From Polaribacter reichenbachii (GTDB taxonomy: Bacteria; Bacteroidota; Bacteroidia; Flavobacteriales; Flavobacteriaceae), in NCBI RefSeq assembly GCF_001975665.1, contig NZ_CP019419.1:2649501-2713500 (forward strand): 64,000 bases of DNA, written 5' to 3'. Under the pieces are notes generated by a model, which saw nothing but the letters and a program-made list of their open reading frames with translations, made no database searches and was not told where the DNA came from. The position numbers were made by a program, and so were the translations under genes. This document shows positions 1 through 8,178 of this stretch, one piece after another. Position 1 is the stretch's first letter; every line of letters begins with the position of its first letter.

Positions 1-1469
1 AAAAGCAAATAGAAGAAAAGCAAAACTCTTTTGCTTTAAAAACAAGATTGGTTTTGGCTGATGCTTTAAAAAAGCAATATAGTTTTTTTGATATATCAGA
101 AAAAACAGCAGCTAATATTGAGTTGTTAAAGCAAGAAAATACATTTACAATAACTACAGGTCATCAATTAAACCTATTTACAGGGCCTCTTTATTTTTTA
201 TATAAAATAATTTCTACGATTAATTTATCAGAAGAATTAATAGAGAAATTTCCAGATCAGAATTTTGTTCCAATTTATTGGATGGCAACAGAAGATCATG
301 ATTTTGATGAAATCAATTACTTTAATTTTGATGGTAAAAAAGTAACTTGGAACAGCAATGATGGTGGAGCAGTAGGTCGTTTTTCTACAGAAGGATTGGA
401 TGAGGTTTTCGAAGTTTTTTCTGAACATTTAGGGAATTCTAAGAATGCAGCCTACTTAAAAAAACTTTTTTCAGAAGGATATATTAAACATCATAATTTA
501 GCAGATGCCACTCGTTTTATTGCCAATGAATTGTTTAAAGATTATGGTTTGGTAATTGTTGAAGGTGATGATAAAAGCTTAAAACAACTTTTTACACCAT
601 TTGTAAAAGATGAATTGGAAAATGAAACTTCTTTTCATGTTGTTTCTAAAACGATTGCTGAATTAGAGAAAAACTATAAAATTCAAGTTAATCCAAGAGA
701 AATTAATCTTTTTTATTTGGGTGATGATTTTAGAGAACGCATCATTTTTGAAGATAATTGTTACAAAGTAAATAATACAGAGATTCGTTTTTCTAAGGAT
801 GAAATTCTGACTGAAGTTGATCATAATCCTTTGGCATTTTCACCAAACGTAATTATGAGACCTTTGTACCAAGAAGTAATTTTGCCAAATCTTTGTTATA
901 TTGGTGGAGGAGGAGAAATGGCTTATTGGTTGGAGTTACAAGATTATTTTAATAAAGTAAATGTTACTTTTCCTATTTTGTTATTGCGTAATTCTGTGCA
1001 AGTTATATCAGAAAAACAAGCAAAAAAATTATCGAAGTTACAGATTTCTTTAGAAGAAATATTTTTAAATCAGTTTGATTTAATTAGTAAAAAAGTAATC
1101 GAAAACACAGCCATTGAAACTGATTTTTCTGATAAAATTCAATTTTTAAAAATTCAATTTTTAGAATTAAAAGAAGTTGCTGTAAAAACGGATGTTTCTT
1201 TTTTAAATGCTGTAAATGCACAAGAAAGAAAACAAATTATGGGTTTAGAAAATTTAGAGAAACGTTTGTTAAAAGCAGAAAAAAAGAGACAAAAAGATTT
1301 AGTAGATCGAATTACTTTATTGCAAAATGAGATTTTACCAAATCAATCTTTAGAAGAGCGACATCGTAATTTTTCTGAGTATTATTTAGAGTACGGATCT
1401 GCTTTTATAACTGCTTTAAAACAAACATTAAAACCTTTAGCACTAGAATTTACAATACTAGAATTATAA
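1..1469 (+). CDS. bshC: Bacillithiol biosynthesis cysteine-adding enzyme BshC, 5' truncated
   Basis: BshC adds cysteine to glucosaminyl-malate in the last step of bacillithiol synthesis, giving the low-molecular-weight thiol that many Bacteroidetes use in place of glutathione. The frame is already open at base 3 (translation begins KQIEEKQNSFALKTR), so the true start lies upstream of the window; family members are about 530 residues and about 488 are present. Visible family blocks include TTGHQLNLFTGPLY near the start, WMATEDHDFDEI, and GGGGEMAYWLEL in the second half, followed by a C-terminal region rich in Lys and Glu that is probably a coiled coil. The stop overlaps the next start by one base (TAATG), indicating co-translation with rlmF. 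Confidence 0.9.
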   Translation, partial: KQIEEKQNSFALKTRLVLADALKKQYSFFDISEKTAANIELLKQENTFTITTGHQLNLFTGPLYFLYKIISTINLSEELIEKFPDQNFVPIYWMATEDHDFDEINYFNFDGKKVTWNSNDGGAVGRFSTEGLDEVFEVFSEHLGNSKNAAYLKKLFSEGYIKHHNLADATRFIANELFKDYGLVIVEGDDKSLKQLFTPFVKDELENETSFHVVSKTIAELEKNYKIQVNPREINLFYLGDDFRERIIFEDNCYKVNNTEIRFSKDEILTEVDHNPLAFSPNVIMRPLYQEVILPNLCYIGGGGEMAYWLELQDYFNKVNVTFPILLLRNSVQVISEKQAKKLSKLQISLEEIFLNQFDLISKKVIENTAIETDFSDKIQFLKIQFLELKEVAVKTDVSFLNAVNAQERKQIMGLENLEKRLLKAEKKRQKDLVDRITLLQNEILPNQSLEERHRNFSEYYLEYGSAFITALKQTLKPLALEFTILEL

Positions 1470-2329
1470 TGAAAGAGAAAGGTCTTCATCAGAAAAATAA
1501 ATTCAATAAAGGGTATAATTTTGATGACTTAGTTCAGCAAAACCCAGAGTTAGCAAAATTTGTAACAAAAAATAGATTTGGTAAAATCACGATTGATTTT
1601 TCGAATCCGAAAGCAGTAAAAGAGCTTAATAAATCTTTGTTATTTACTTATGATAAAATTTCTGTTTGGGATTTTCCTGATGAAAATTTATGTCCGCCAA
1701 TTCCTGGACGATTAGATTATATTCATCATTTATCAGACTTAAATTCATCCGAAGAAAATAGAACAGTTTTAGATATTGGTACAGGAGCAACTTGTATTTA
1801 TCCGCTTTTGGGTGTTGCAGAATACAACTGGAATTTTGTTGCCACAGATATTGATTTAGATTCGTTGGATACTGCACAAGATATTATTGATGATAATAAT
1901 TTAGATACTAAAATTGAGTTAAGACAACAATTTAACGAACAACATATTTTAAAGGATATTTTAGAAGAAGACGATTCTTTTTTTGCTACCATGTGCAATC
2001 CGCCATTTTATAAATCTGCAGAAGAGGCTAGAGGTGCAAATAGAAGAAAGTCTAGAAATTTAGGTAATAATGCAGTTCGTAATTTTTCTGGTAACAATAA
2101 TGAATTATGGTATATAGGAGGAGAAAAAGCCTTTTTGCACAATTATTTATACGAAAGTTCGCTTTATAAAGAGAAAAGTGAATGGTTTACAAGTTTGGTT
2201 TCTAAAAAAGAAAATGTAGAAAGCTTGCAAAAATCATCAGAAAAACTAGGTGTAAAAGCGTTTAAAATTATTCCTTTAAGTCAAGGAAATAAAGTTACCA
2301 GAATTGTTTGTTGGCAATGGCCCCTTTAA
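1469..2329 (+). CDS. rlmF: 23S rRNA (adenine(1618)-N6)-methyltransferase RlmF
   Basis: RlmF uses S-adenosylmethionine to methylate N6 of A1618 in 23S rRNA. The 286-residue protein has the family N-terminus (LHQKNKFNKGYNFDDL), the SAM-binding block VLDIGTGATCIYPLLG near residue 100, and the catalytic N6-adenine motif NPPFY near residue 178. The length matches the family. It shares one base with the bshC stop, so both are read from one mRNA. A CCCCTTT/AAAGGGG stem starts just before its stop codon. Family assignment is secure; methylation of A1618 is inferred from E. coli YbiN. Confidence 0.92.
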   Translation: MKEKGLHQKNKFNKGYNFDDLVQQNPELAKFVTKNRFGKITIDFSNPKAVKELNKSLLFTYDKISVWDFPDENLCPPIPGRLDYIHHLSDLNSSEENRTVLDIGTGATCIYPLLGVAEYNWNFVATDIDLDSLDTAQDIIDDNNLDTKIELRQQFNEQHILKDILEEDDSFFATMCNPPFYKSAEEARGANRRKSRNLGNNAVRNFSGNNNELWYIGGEKAFLHNYLYESSLYKEKSEWFTSLVSKKENVESLQKSSEKLGVKAFKIIPLSQGNKVTRIVCWQWPL

Positions 2330-2342
2330 TTCCGCAAAGGGG
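2321..2342 (+). other. GC-rich hairpin across the rlmF stop codon
   Basis: CCCCTTT at 2321-2327 pairs perfectly with AAAGGGG at 2336-2342 around an 8-base loop. The stop TAA (2327-2329) begins at the last base of the left arm. It is the only GC-rich stem in a very AT-rich gap. No T-run follows, so it is not a standard intrinsic terminator; mRNA 3'-end protection is possible. Confidence 0.4.
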
Positions 2343-2478
2343 AAAACTCTCTTGAAAATATCAATCTAATTTTAGTTGATTTAAGTTTCTTATGAAAAAG
2401 TTATTTTATTAAGATGTAACTATTTGTAAAGTTCACACCTCTTTTAAAAATTTAAAAATTCCTTTTTAATGATTTCTT

Positions 2479-3081
2479 TTAATTGTAGACAATATCATTA
2501 ATTTTATATTTTTTACACGCATAATGTAAAATGGTATAGACTAACATATGTACAAACAGCAAACATAAAAAAGCATATAAAGGCACACCAAATAGTTGAT
2601 AAGGCCAATAATAGGTCCAAACTCCTAAAAGAATTGTAATTACTTCACCAAAAGCCGGTAGAATTAATGCCAAAATAATTGCTAAAACAATCTTATTTTT
2701 TTGCGTTTGATTTTTTAAATATGGTATTATATTTCTTTCTAATTTGTAGAGGTAATGGAAAGCCAACATCCAAGCAAAAGGCACCCATAAAGGGATGTCT
2801 CTGCTAACTTCATGATATTCCCAATAACCATTAGCAACTCCCCAAGTTTCACCAACTACGCCTCCAAAACCAGTTAATAGCATTCCTGCTAGTAATAACC
2901 AGTTTTTATCGGTTTTTGGTTGTATAATTTCTTTATAAATATTATGTATAATCTTTAAAATTAAGAGTATAGCAATAATTAAATCGTATTGTTTTAAAAC
3001 ACCAATTAAAACACCTGCAATTATTAATTTTAGCAATGCTTTTAAAATTTCGGTGTAGAATTTCTTTTTATTTGTAATCAA
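2479..3081 (-). CDS. Polytopic membrane protein of unknown function
   Basis: A 200-residue hydrophobic protein with about six predicted membrane segments. The middle carries conserved-looking polar residues in membrane context: GETWGVANGYWEYHE near residues 78-92, then PLWVPFAWMLAFHYLY, and later GEVITILLGVWTYYWPYQ. Repeats of E..G...G.W.Y are reminiscent of carotenoid-biosynthesis/lycopene-cyclase-like membrane families, but I cannot assign it to one and the resemblance may only reflect membrane composition. It starts 4 bases after the stop of the small membrane gene upstream and is probably co-transcribed with it. Confidence 0.6.
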   Translation of the reverse strand: MITNKKKFYTEILKALLKLIIAGVLIGVLKQYDLIIAILLILKIIHNIYKEIIQPKTDKNWLLLAGMLLTGFGGVVGETWGVANGYWEYHEVSRDIPLWVPFAWMLAFHYLYKLERNIIPYLKNQTQKNKIVLAIILALILPAFGEVITILLGVWTYYWPYQLFGVPLYAFLCLLFVHMLVYTILHYACKKYKINDIVYN

Positions 3082-3085
3082 TTTT

Positions 3086-3367
3086 TTAAAGCTCTTTTTT
3101 TAATTTTTGATATTTTTTTTCGTGTAAATTGAACTCAATAAAATAAACGTAAAGTCCGTAAACTACAGAAATCATCAGAAAACAAATAGGAAAAACTTTT
3201 AGAGATTCTGTACTGAAACCATATTTTATAACACAATAAAGTGCACTAAAAATAAAACTAAAAACAGCGCTATTTTTAATGGTGTATTCTTTTTTGTTTT
3301 TTCTCTTTTCTTCCCAATATTTAAGAAATTTTTGATTTCTTTTATCGATAAAATTATTTGGCTCCAT
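3086..3367 (-). CDS. Small two-TM membrane protein, unknown function
   Basis: A 93-residue protein with a basic N-terminal third (FIDKRNQKFLKYWEEKRKNKKEY), then two hydrophobic stretches (AVFSFIFSALYCVIKYGF and VFPICFLMISVVYGLYVYFI) and a charged Lys-rich tail. The layout suggests both termini face the cytoplasm. It is the first gene of a two-gene leftward unit with the larger membrane protein. A TATATTTG -7-like box on the minus strand (about 3378-3385) lies very close to the start, implying a very short leader if it is used. No family recognised. Confidence 0.55.
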   Translation of the reverse strand: MEPNNFIDKRNQKFLKYWEEKRKNKKEYTIKNSAVFSFIFSALYCVIKYGFSTESLKVFPICFLMISVVYGLYVYFIEFNLHEKKYQKLKKEL

Positions 3368-3432
3368 TCTTTTTTTTCAAATATAAAAAAACTGAATCAG
3401 TTAAAGATTAATCTATATGGTTTAATAAAAAT

Positions 3433-3453
3433 TAAATTTGGAACTTAAATTTG
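3433..3453 (+). promoter_or_regulatory. Two tandem TAAATTTG -7 boxes upstream of the AsmA-like gene
   Basis: TAAATTTG occurs at 3433-3440 and again at 3446-3453, both exact matches to the Bacteroidetes -7 consensus TAnnTTTG, 19 to 39 bases before the chosen ATG at 3472. No clear TTTG -33 box was found at the usual spacing, so support comes from the -7 element alone. Confidence 0.4.
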
Positions 3454-3471
3454 TTCATAAGATTTAAGTTT

Positions 3472-4968
3472 ATGAATAAGAAATTATATGTTAAAATTGC
3501 AATTATATTTGTATCGATTATACTACTCTACAAAGTTGCAGATATTTACGGAACAAATAAAATTGACAGCTTTTTAAAATCTAAAAATTTTGCTTACAAA
3601 GAGGTTTCTGTAAATTTTTTATGGGGTAATCTATCTCTCAAAGATGTAAATTACCAAAAAGATAGTTTGTATTTTAAAGCAGATAATATTGCTTTAGAAG
3701 GATTTTCTTATTTAAAATATTTCCAAAATAAGGAATTTATATTTTCTGATTTAGAAACAGATCAGTTAAAAATCTCTGGAAATTTTTTACATCAATCTAA
3801 AACAAAGGATACAATTTATGATGATAAAAATACAAAGACTAAAAATTTACCAAAAATTAAAATAAAGGAAATTGATTTAAATAATATCGAAATTGATGTT
3901 TTAAAAAAAGATAAGTTTCCTTTAACTGTAAAAAATGTGGCTATTGAAATTGATGATTTTGAACTAGATACTATTTTAAAGAATTCAATTCCTTTTAAAT
4001 ACTCAGCTATTAAAACTTCTATAATTGGTTTTGAATCTCAGTTTTCTAAAGTTCAGAAAATACAGTTTAAAAAACTACTTTTTGAAACTGATGAAATAAC
4101 TGTAGATAGTTTAGAAATTGTTCCGCTAAAATCAAGAGACGAATATATTTATCATCTTAAAAAAGAAAAAGAATTATTAACGCTAGTTGCAAAAGAAATT
4201 AAAGTTGATAATATTCAGCTTGCTCAAAATGAAAAAATGAGTTTTTCTATAGATAATATTTTATTAGATGGTGTTTTCTTTAATTTATACTTAGATGCTA
4301 CACACCTAAAAGAAAGAACCAAAATTAAAAATTTATACAGTAAAAGTTTAAGAGAACTACCTTTTGATATTGATGTAAAAAATATTGATATTATAAATTC
4401 TGAGATTGTTTATGAAGAATACACCAAAAAAGGAAATGATTCTGGTATTTTAGTGTTTGATGATTTGAAAGCACAAATCAAGAATATTAATAATAAAATA
4501 AATAAAATAGAAAAAATAACAACGGTTAATATTCAATCTAAATTTATGGAAACGTCTGCTTTAAATATTACTTGGACGTTTGATATCAATAATAAAAATG
4601 ATGATTTTAGAATAACTGGAAGTTTAATGAATGTAAGTTCTAAAAATATGAGTGCGTTTATTCAGCCAACAACAAATGTAAAAGTTAAAGGACAAATTAA
4701 TAAAATGTATTTTGATTTTGAAGGGAACAACAATTTTTCTAACGGAAAAATGGAAATGGATTTCAAAAATTTTGATATTCAAATTTTAGATGATAAAAAA
4801 AAGAAGAAAACAATTATAAGTTGGGTTGTTAACCTTTTTGTAAAAGATTCTTCAAAAAATGGAATGGTAAAAGTAGACGTAAAAGAAGTAGAAAGAAATA
4901 AAACAAAATCTTTTTGGAATTATTTATGGATAAGTATAGAGAGTGGTTTGCAAAAATCGCTGTTATAG
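3472..4968 (+). CDS. AsmA-like / DUF748-type envelope protein
   Basis: The protein (498 residues from the ATG at 3472; an upstream TTG would add seven residues) has one N-terminal membrane anchor (VKIAIIFVSIILLYKVADIYG) and a long periplasmic region rich in short beta-type segments of the pattern 'KNIDIINSEIVYEEYTKKG'. That pattern, with the final VKGQINKMYFDFEGNNNFSNGKMEMDFKN stretch seen in parts, is typical of AsmA-family and DUF748 proteins, which form hydrophobic-groove bridges implicated in lipid transport between inner and outer membrane. Family placement rests on pattern and architecture, not on a diagnostic catalytic motif. A strong terminator follows within 25 bases. Confidence 0.6.
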   Translation: MNKKLYVKIAIIFVSIILLYKVADIYGTNKIDSFLKSKNFAYKEVSVNFLWGNLSLKDVNYQKDSLYFKADNIALEGFSYLKYFQNKEFIFSDLETDQLKISGNFLHQSKTKDTIYDDKNTKTKNLPKIKIKEIDLNNIEIDVLKKDKFPLTVKNVAIEIDDFELDTILKNSIPFKYSAIKTSIIGFESQFSKVQKIQFKKLLFETDEITVDSLEIVPLKSRDEYIYHLKKEKELLTLVAKEIKVDNIQLAQNEKMSFSIDNILLDGVFFNLYLDATHLKERTKIKNLYSKSLRELPFDIDVKNIDIINSEIVYEEYTKKGNDSGILVFDDLKAQIKNINNKINKIEKITTVNIQSKFMETSALNITWTFDINNKNDDFRITGSLMNVSSKNMSAFIQPTTNVKVKGQINKMYFDFEGNNNFSNGKMEMDFKNFDIQILDDKKKKKTIISWVVNLFVKDSSKNGMVKVDVKEVERNKTKSFWNYLWISIESGLQKSLL

Positions 4969-4986
4969 TTTTTGATAGAAAAAAGT

Positions 4987-5017
4987 AAAGCCGAAGTTTT
5001 TAAACTTCGGCTTTTTT
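4987..5017. terminator. Bidirectional intrinsic terminator
   Basis: AAAGCCGAAGTTT (4987-4999) pairs with AAACTTCGGCTTT (5002-5014) and is followed by further T residues on the + strand; the minus strand has a weaker T-rich tail. It sits between the convergent AsmA-like gene and the end of the leftward polysaccharide operon, so it probably stops both. Confidence 0.85.
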
Positions 5018-5037
5018 ATTTTATTAGTTAAGGATTC

Positions 5038-5412
5038 TTACAAATTAGGTATTACTAATTCTTGACCAGGGTGTATTACATCTGGGTTATTTAAAATATC
5101 TTTATTTGCTTCAAAAATAGCAACATATTTCATTGGTTTTCCATAATAATGTTTTGCTATTTTTCCTAAAGTTTCACCTTTTTCTACAGTATGCGTTGCA
5201 TAAATTGTTGTGTCAGCAACTTTAATATCTGCCATGATATCTGTTGGATTATCGCCACCAACCTTTTTAATTTCATCCCAAAGAAGATTTTTTTCATATT
5301 GGTTTTTGGCAGTTCCTTTAACAATTAATTTTCCATTTTCTTCTTTAACATCACCATCTTGAATGTTTAATTGTTGTCCTAAATCTAATACACTTTGATA
5401 TTTTGCTTTCAT
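5038..5412 (-). CDS. BON-LysM protein, Kbp/YgaU-like
   Basis: A 124-residue protein without signal peptide or membrane segment. Residues 1-70 resemble a BON-type fold (QDGDVKEENGKLIVKGTA, then DIMADIKVADTTIYATHTVE). Residues 73-123 form one LysM domain (VEKGETLGKIAKHYYGKP, ending NNPDVIHPGQELVIPNL). This arrangement matches E. coli Kbp (YgaU), a cytoplasmic potassium-binding protein, rather than secreted peptidoglycan-binding LysM proteins. It is the last gene of the leftward operon, 26 bases after the DUF1573 lipoprotein gene and just before a terminator. The link to polysaccharide export is positional only. Confidence 0.8.
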   Translation of the reverse strand: MKAKYQSVLDLGQQLNIQDGDVKEENGKLIVKGTAKNQYEKNLLWDEIKKVGGDNPTDIMADIKVADTTIYATHTVEKGETLGKIAKHYYGKPMKYVAIFEANKDILNNPDVIHPGQELVIPNL

Positions 5413-5438
5413 TTTATTTTTGATTTTAATTGTTATTA

Positions 5439-5963
5439 TTATCTAATTGTTCTTTCTTCATCTACATAATAACCTTGTTGTGTAAGGTCTCCATCTACTT
5501 CCCCAGCTAGTTTTTCTTTTCTTCTTTGTAAGTAAATCTCTTCATAATCTTGTGTGTAATGAGGAGAAGTTACAACATTTAAATCGAATTTAATGGTTGT
5601 AAAAATGTCTTTTTCTGTATTAGCAACTATTGTGATATAAAACTCTACATAGCCAATATTTTTAGCACTATCGTAATCTAAAGTAATAAAGCCAAAATCA
5701 TCTTTACCAATCGATGTTGATGGGAAATCTATTTCTATACAACCACATGAAGCTTGTACATCATAAATAATTAAAGGTTCATTACCTCTATTGTAAAACT
5801 TGTATTCAGCAGATAATTCTGATCCTCTTAAAATAGGGTAGTAGTGTCTATCTGGATTTTCGATTTCCATCTTTGTTTTTCTAACATTAGCAATATCTGG
5901 CTTTCTAAAGTCGCAAGCACTTATTGTTATTGTTAAGATAAAAAGTAATACTAATTTTTTCAT
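5439..5963 (-). CDS. DUF1573 lipoprotein
   Basis: I chose the ATG giving MKKLVLLFILTITISAC, a lipoprotein signal with a lipobox ending at Cys; an in-frame ATG six codons upstream is only two bases from the preceding stop. The mature part contains the DUF1573 core: YKFYNRGNEPLIIYDV, then the signature ASCGCIEIDFP, then a Gly/Asp-rich beta region. DUF1573 domains are Ig-like, and Bacteroidetes carry many of unknown role. It lies between the DUF4838 gene and the BON-LysM gene in the polysaccharide operon, so it may be an outer-membrane or periplasmic accessory. About 174 residues. Confidence 0.8.
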   Translation of the reverse strand: MKKLVLLFILTITISACDFRKPDIANVRKTKMEIENPDRHYYPILRGSELSAEYKFYNRGNEPLIIYDVQASCGCIEIDFPSTSIGKDDFGFITLDYDSAKNIGYVEFYITIVANTEKDIFTTIKFDLNVVTSPHYTQDYEEIYLQRRKEKLAGEVDGDLTQQGYYVDEERTIR

Positions 5964-5983
5964 TGTTGTAAATTTAATCATTT

Positions 5984-8155
5984 TTAATTAAATATAATCT
6001 CATCACAAGCTAAAGCATTTTTACCACCAATATTACGTTTTTTAACTTTAACTATAAAACTATCAGGTAGTTGCTTATCGTCGAATTTTGTAGGAAGTTC
6101 TATAGAAACTTCTTTTGTATCTAAATTAGAATCGTCTGATTTTAATTTTATTTTTTTAATGATTTGTTTATTATTATCTAAAATTTCTATAGAACCTGGA
6201 TAATAAATATGGTGTTTTACATCTTGTAAAAATGAAAAAGTAATTTTCTTTGATTCAGAAACTCCTGCTTTATCAATTTTTAATTCTAAATCATCTACAG
6301 AAGAAATGTGCCAATTTGTATTGTAATCATTTAAGCCAAAAGCACCGTCATTTAGTATTTTTGTGTTTGTGTAATCTTCATCTAATTTAGATAAAACCTC
6401 AAATTTCTTTTTATAAAAGTAATGTTTTCTTTTATGATATTTATAAATGGTTTTACGCCAGTTATTTATGTAGTCGCTAATCTTGTAATTTCTTTCGTTG
6501 TACGTTTTAAGATCTGCAGATCTGCTATAAGATGCTAAATTATCTAACAAAATACCTGCATCATTTTTTACAATTATTTCTCTTTTATTGTTTAAAGTAC
6601 CAAAACCATAAATACCAAGTCCGTAATCTCTCATAATTTCTAATTTTAGAAAGGTTAGGGCTGTAGCGAGTTTTAAATATTCTTTATCGTATTTGTTGCT
6701 TTGAGTATGCGTATTAAACTCATCATAGAAATCAAAAAAGACTTTAGGATCTAAATACTTTTTTACAGTTTTATCAATACCGCTATATATGCTTAACTCT
6801 TTGTTACTAGTAAAAAAAGAATTGTCTATATGTGTGTAGTAGTTGGTTAAAATACTTGCTAGTCTTTTTGAGTATTTATCGTTAAAATAACGTTCTATTT
6901 CTTGATCTACATTAATATCTGTATTCCATAAAAGTTTTGCAAATACCGTAGATTTTAAATCTTGAAATGTGCTGTAATCATACTCGCTACCATGTAAGAA
7001 AACACCATTAATACCGAGTTTCTTATATAATTTTAGATTCTGTTGTGTTACTTTTAAAATAGGATAAATATCAAAATAATTGTCATAATTTACTGTATAA
7101 TCCCAGATATAGACATTTTTTAGATAGTCGCTCCATTTCTTTATGCGCTTTTCAAAATCTTTAAATTTCTTGGTATTTTCTAAAGGAATTCCTTTTTGCT
7201 CATTAATGGTGCTGTAAAAAATACCTGTATTGTCTTCAGCCTTAAACTTAGGCACATTTTTAACAGTAATATAGGCTGTAGTAAAAAATGTAGCTCTTTT
7301 ATTGTCTTTTGCCAATTTATTTAAAAATGTAAATACTGCAGGAGCTGCATCTTGAGATGTATTACCAACAGCTTTACATGTACTACAAGTACATACAATT
7401 TCATTATCGTTTGGTAAAATCATGTATTTATTAAATGTATGATCGCTATCAAAAATTCTTTTTACATTTTCATTTACATATTTGTATAAACTATCGCTTG
7501 TAAAACAGAATTGTTTTTTAGTTCTAACACTACCAAATTTTGCGTAAACGGATTCTGGTAAATTATAATTTTTAAAAAGTTTTGGTAAATTATGTCCCCA
7601 AATTCCCCATTCTAATTCAAGAGAACTTGTCTTGTTCCAAGCTCTAAATTCTGGATTATTATTTGGCTTATAGTAAGGTTCTCTATATATAAATTCTGGC
7701 GATGAACAAATACTAAACTGCTCAGGAATATCTATTTCTGACGTAAAAACTTCTTTTGATGTATTTAATTCTTGATATTTTAGATTGGTGTATCTTTTAA
7801 AAAAATCGCTAATTGCAAACATTAAATTTTGGGCATTAGAACCTTGTAATGTAATATTACCTCCCTTTCTGTAAATACAAAAATTATCTTTTTGAGTAGG
7901 ATTTACTCTTAGTAAAATATAATTGTAATTTTTATTTAAACTATTACTTCGTTCTATTTTTAAAGTTGTGCCTGTAACAGTTTTAAATTTTTTATTAAAA
8001 TCTTCTGCGGCATTACTCACTAAAATATCTGCTGTTAAAGGGATACTTATTTTTGGTGATATTTTATTTGCTTTAGAAAACAGTGTTACTTTATTTTGAG
8101 CACAAGATGTTAAGCTTAAAAAAAATATAGAAATTAATATGTATTTTTTAAACAT
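5984..8155 (-). CDS. DUF4838 glycosidase-like lipoprotein
   Basis: A 723-residue lipoprotein (signal ends FLSLTSC, Cys lipidation site). The N-terminal region (about residues 25-130) resembles the alpha-glucuronidase/GH67-type accessory domain (NAAEDFNKKFKTVTGTTLKI; GSNAQNLMFAISDFF). The central DUF4838 part contains WGIWGHNLPKLF, the cysteine pair CTCSTCKAVGN, WDYTVNYDNYF and GVFLHGSEYDYS, as expected of a TIM-barrel carbohydrate-active fold; a beta-sandwich-like domain ends the protein. Neighbours are a polysaccharide synthase and an export barrel, so it may trim or modify the polymer, in the position that PgaB or a cellulase holds in other secretion operons. Catalytic residues are not established. 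Confidence 0.8.
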   Translation of the reverse strand: MFKKYILISIFFLSLTSCAQNKVTLFSKANKISPKISIPLTADILVSNAAEDFNKKFKTVTGTTLKIERSNSLNKNYNYILLRVNPTQKDNFCIYRKGGNITLQGSNAQNLMFAISDFFKRYTNLKYQELNTSKEVFTSEIDIPEQFSICSSPEFIYREPYYKPNNNPEFRAWNKTSSLELEWGIWGHNLPKLFKNYNLPESVYAKFGSVRTKKQFCFTSDSLYKYVNENVKRIFDSDHTFNKYMILPNDNEIVCTCSTCKAVGNTSQDAAPAVFTFLNKLAKDNKRATFFTTAYITVKNVPKFKAEDNTGIFYSTINEQKGIPLENTKKFKDFEKRIKKWSDYLKNVYIWDYTVNYDNYFDIYPILKVTQQNLKLYKKLGINGVFLHGSEYDYSTFQDLKSTVFAKLLWNTDINVDQEIERYFNDKYSKRLASILTNYYTHIDNSFFTSNKELSIYSGIDKTVKKYLDPKVFFDFYDEFNTHTQSNKYDKEYLKLATALTFLKLEIMRDYGLGIYGFGTLNNKREIIVKNDAGILLDNLASYSRSADLKTYNERNYKISDYINNWRKTIYKYHKRKHYFYKKKFEVLSKLDEDYTNTKILNDGAFGLNDYNTNWHISSVDDLELKIDKAGVSESKKITFSFLQDVKHHIYYPGSIEILDNNKQIIKKIKLKSDDSNLDTKEVSIELPTKFDDKQLPDSFIVKVKKRNIGGKNALACDEIIFN

Positions 8156-8178
8156 AGTATTTGGGGAATAAAAGTTTT

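Noticed and set aside
5038..5412. LysM protein as a cell-wall-binding secreted protein
   Set aside because: There is no signal peptide or TM, and the BON-LysM order matches cytoplasmic Kbp.
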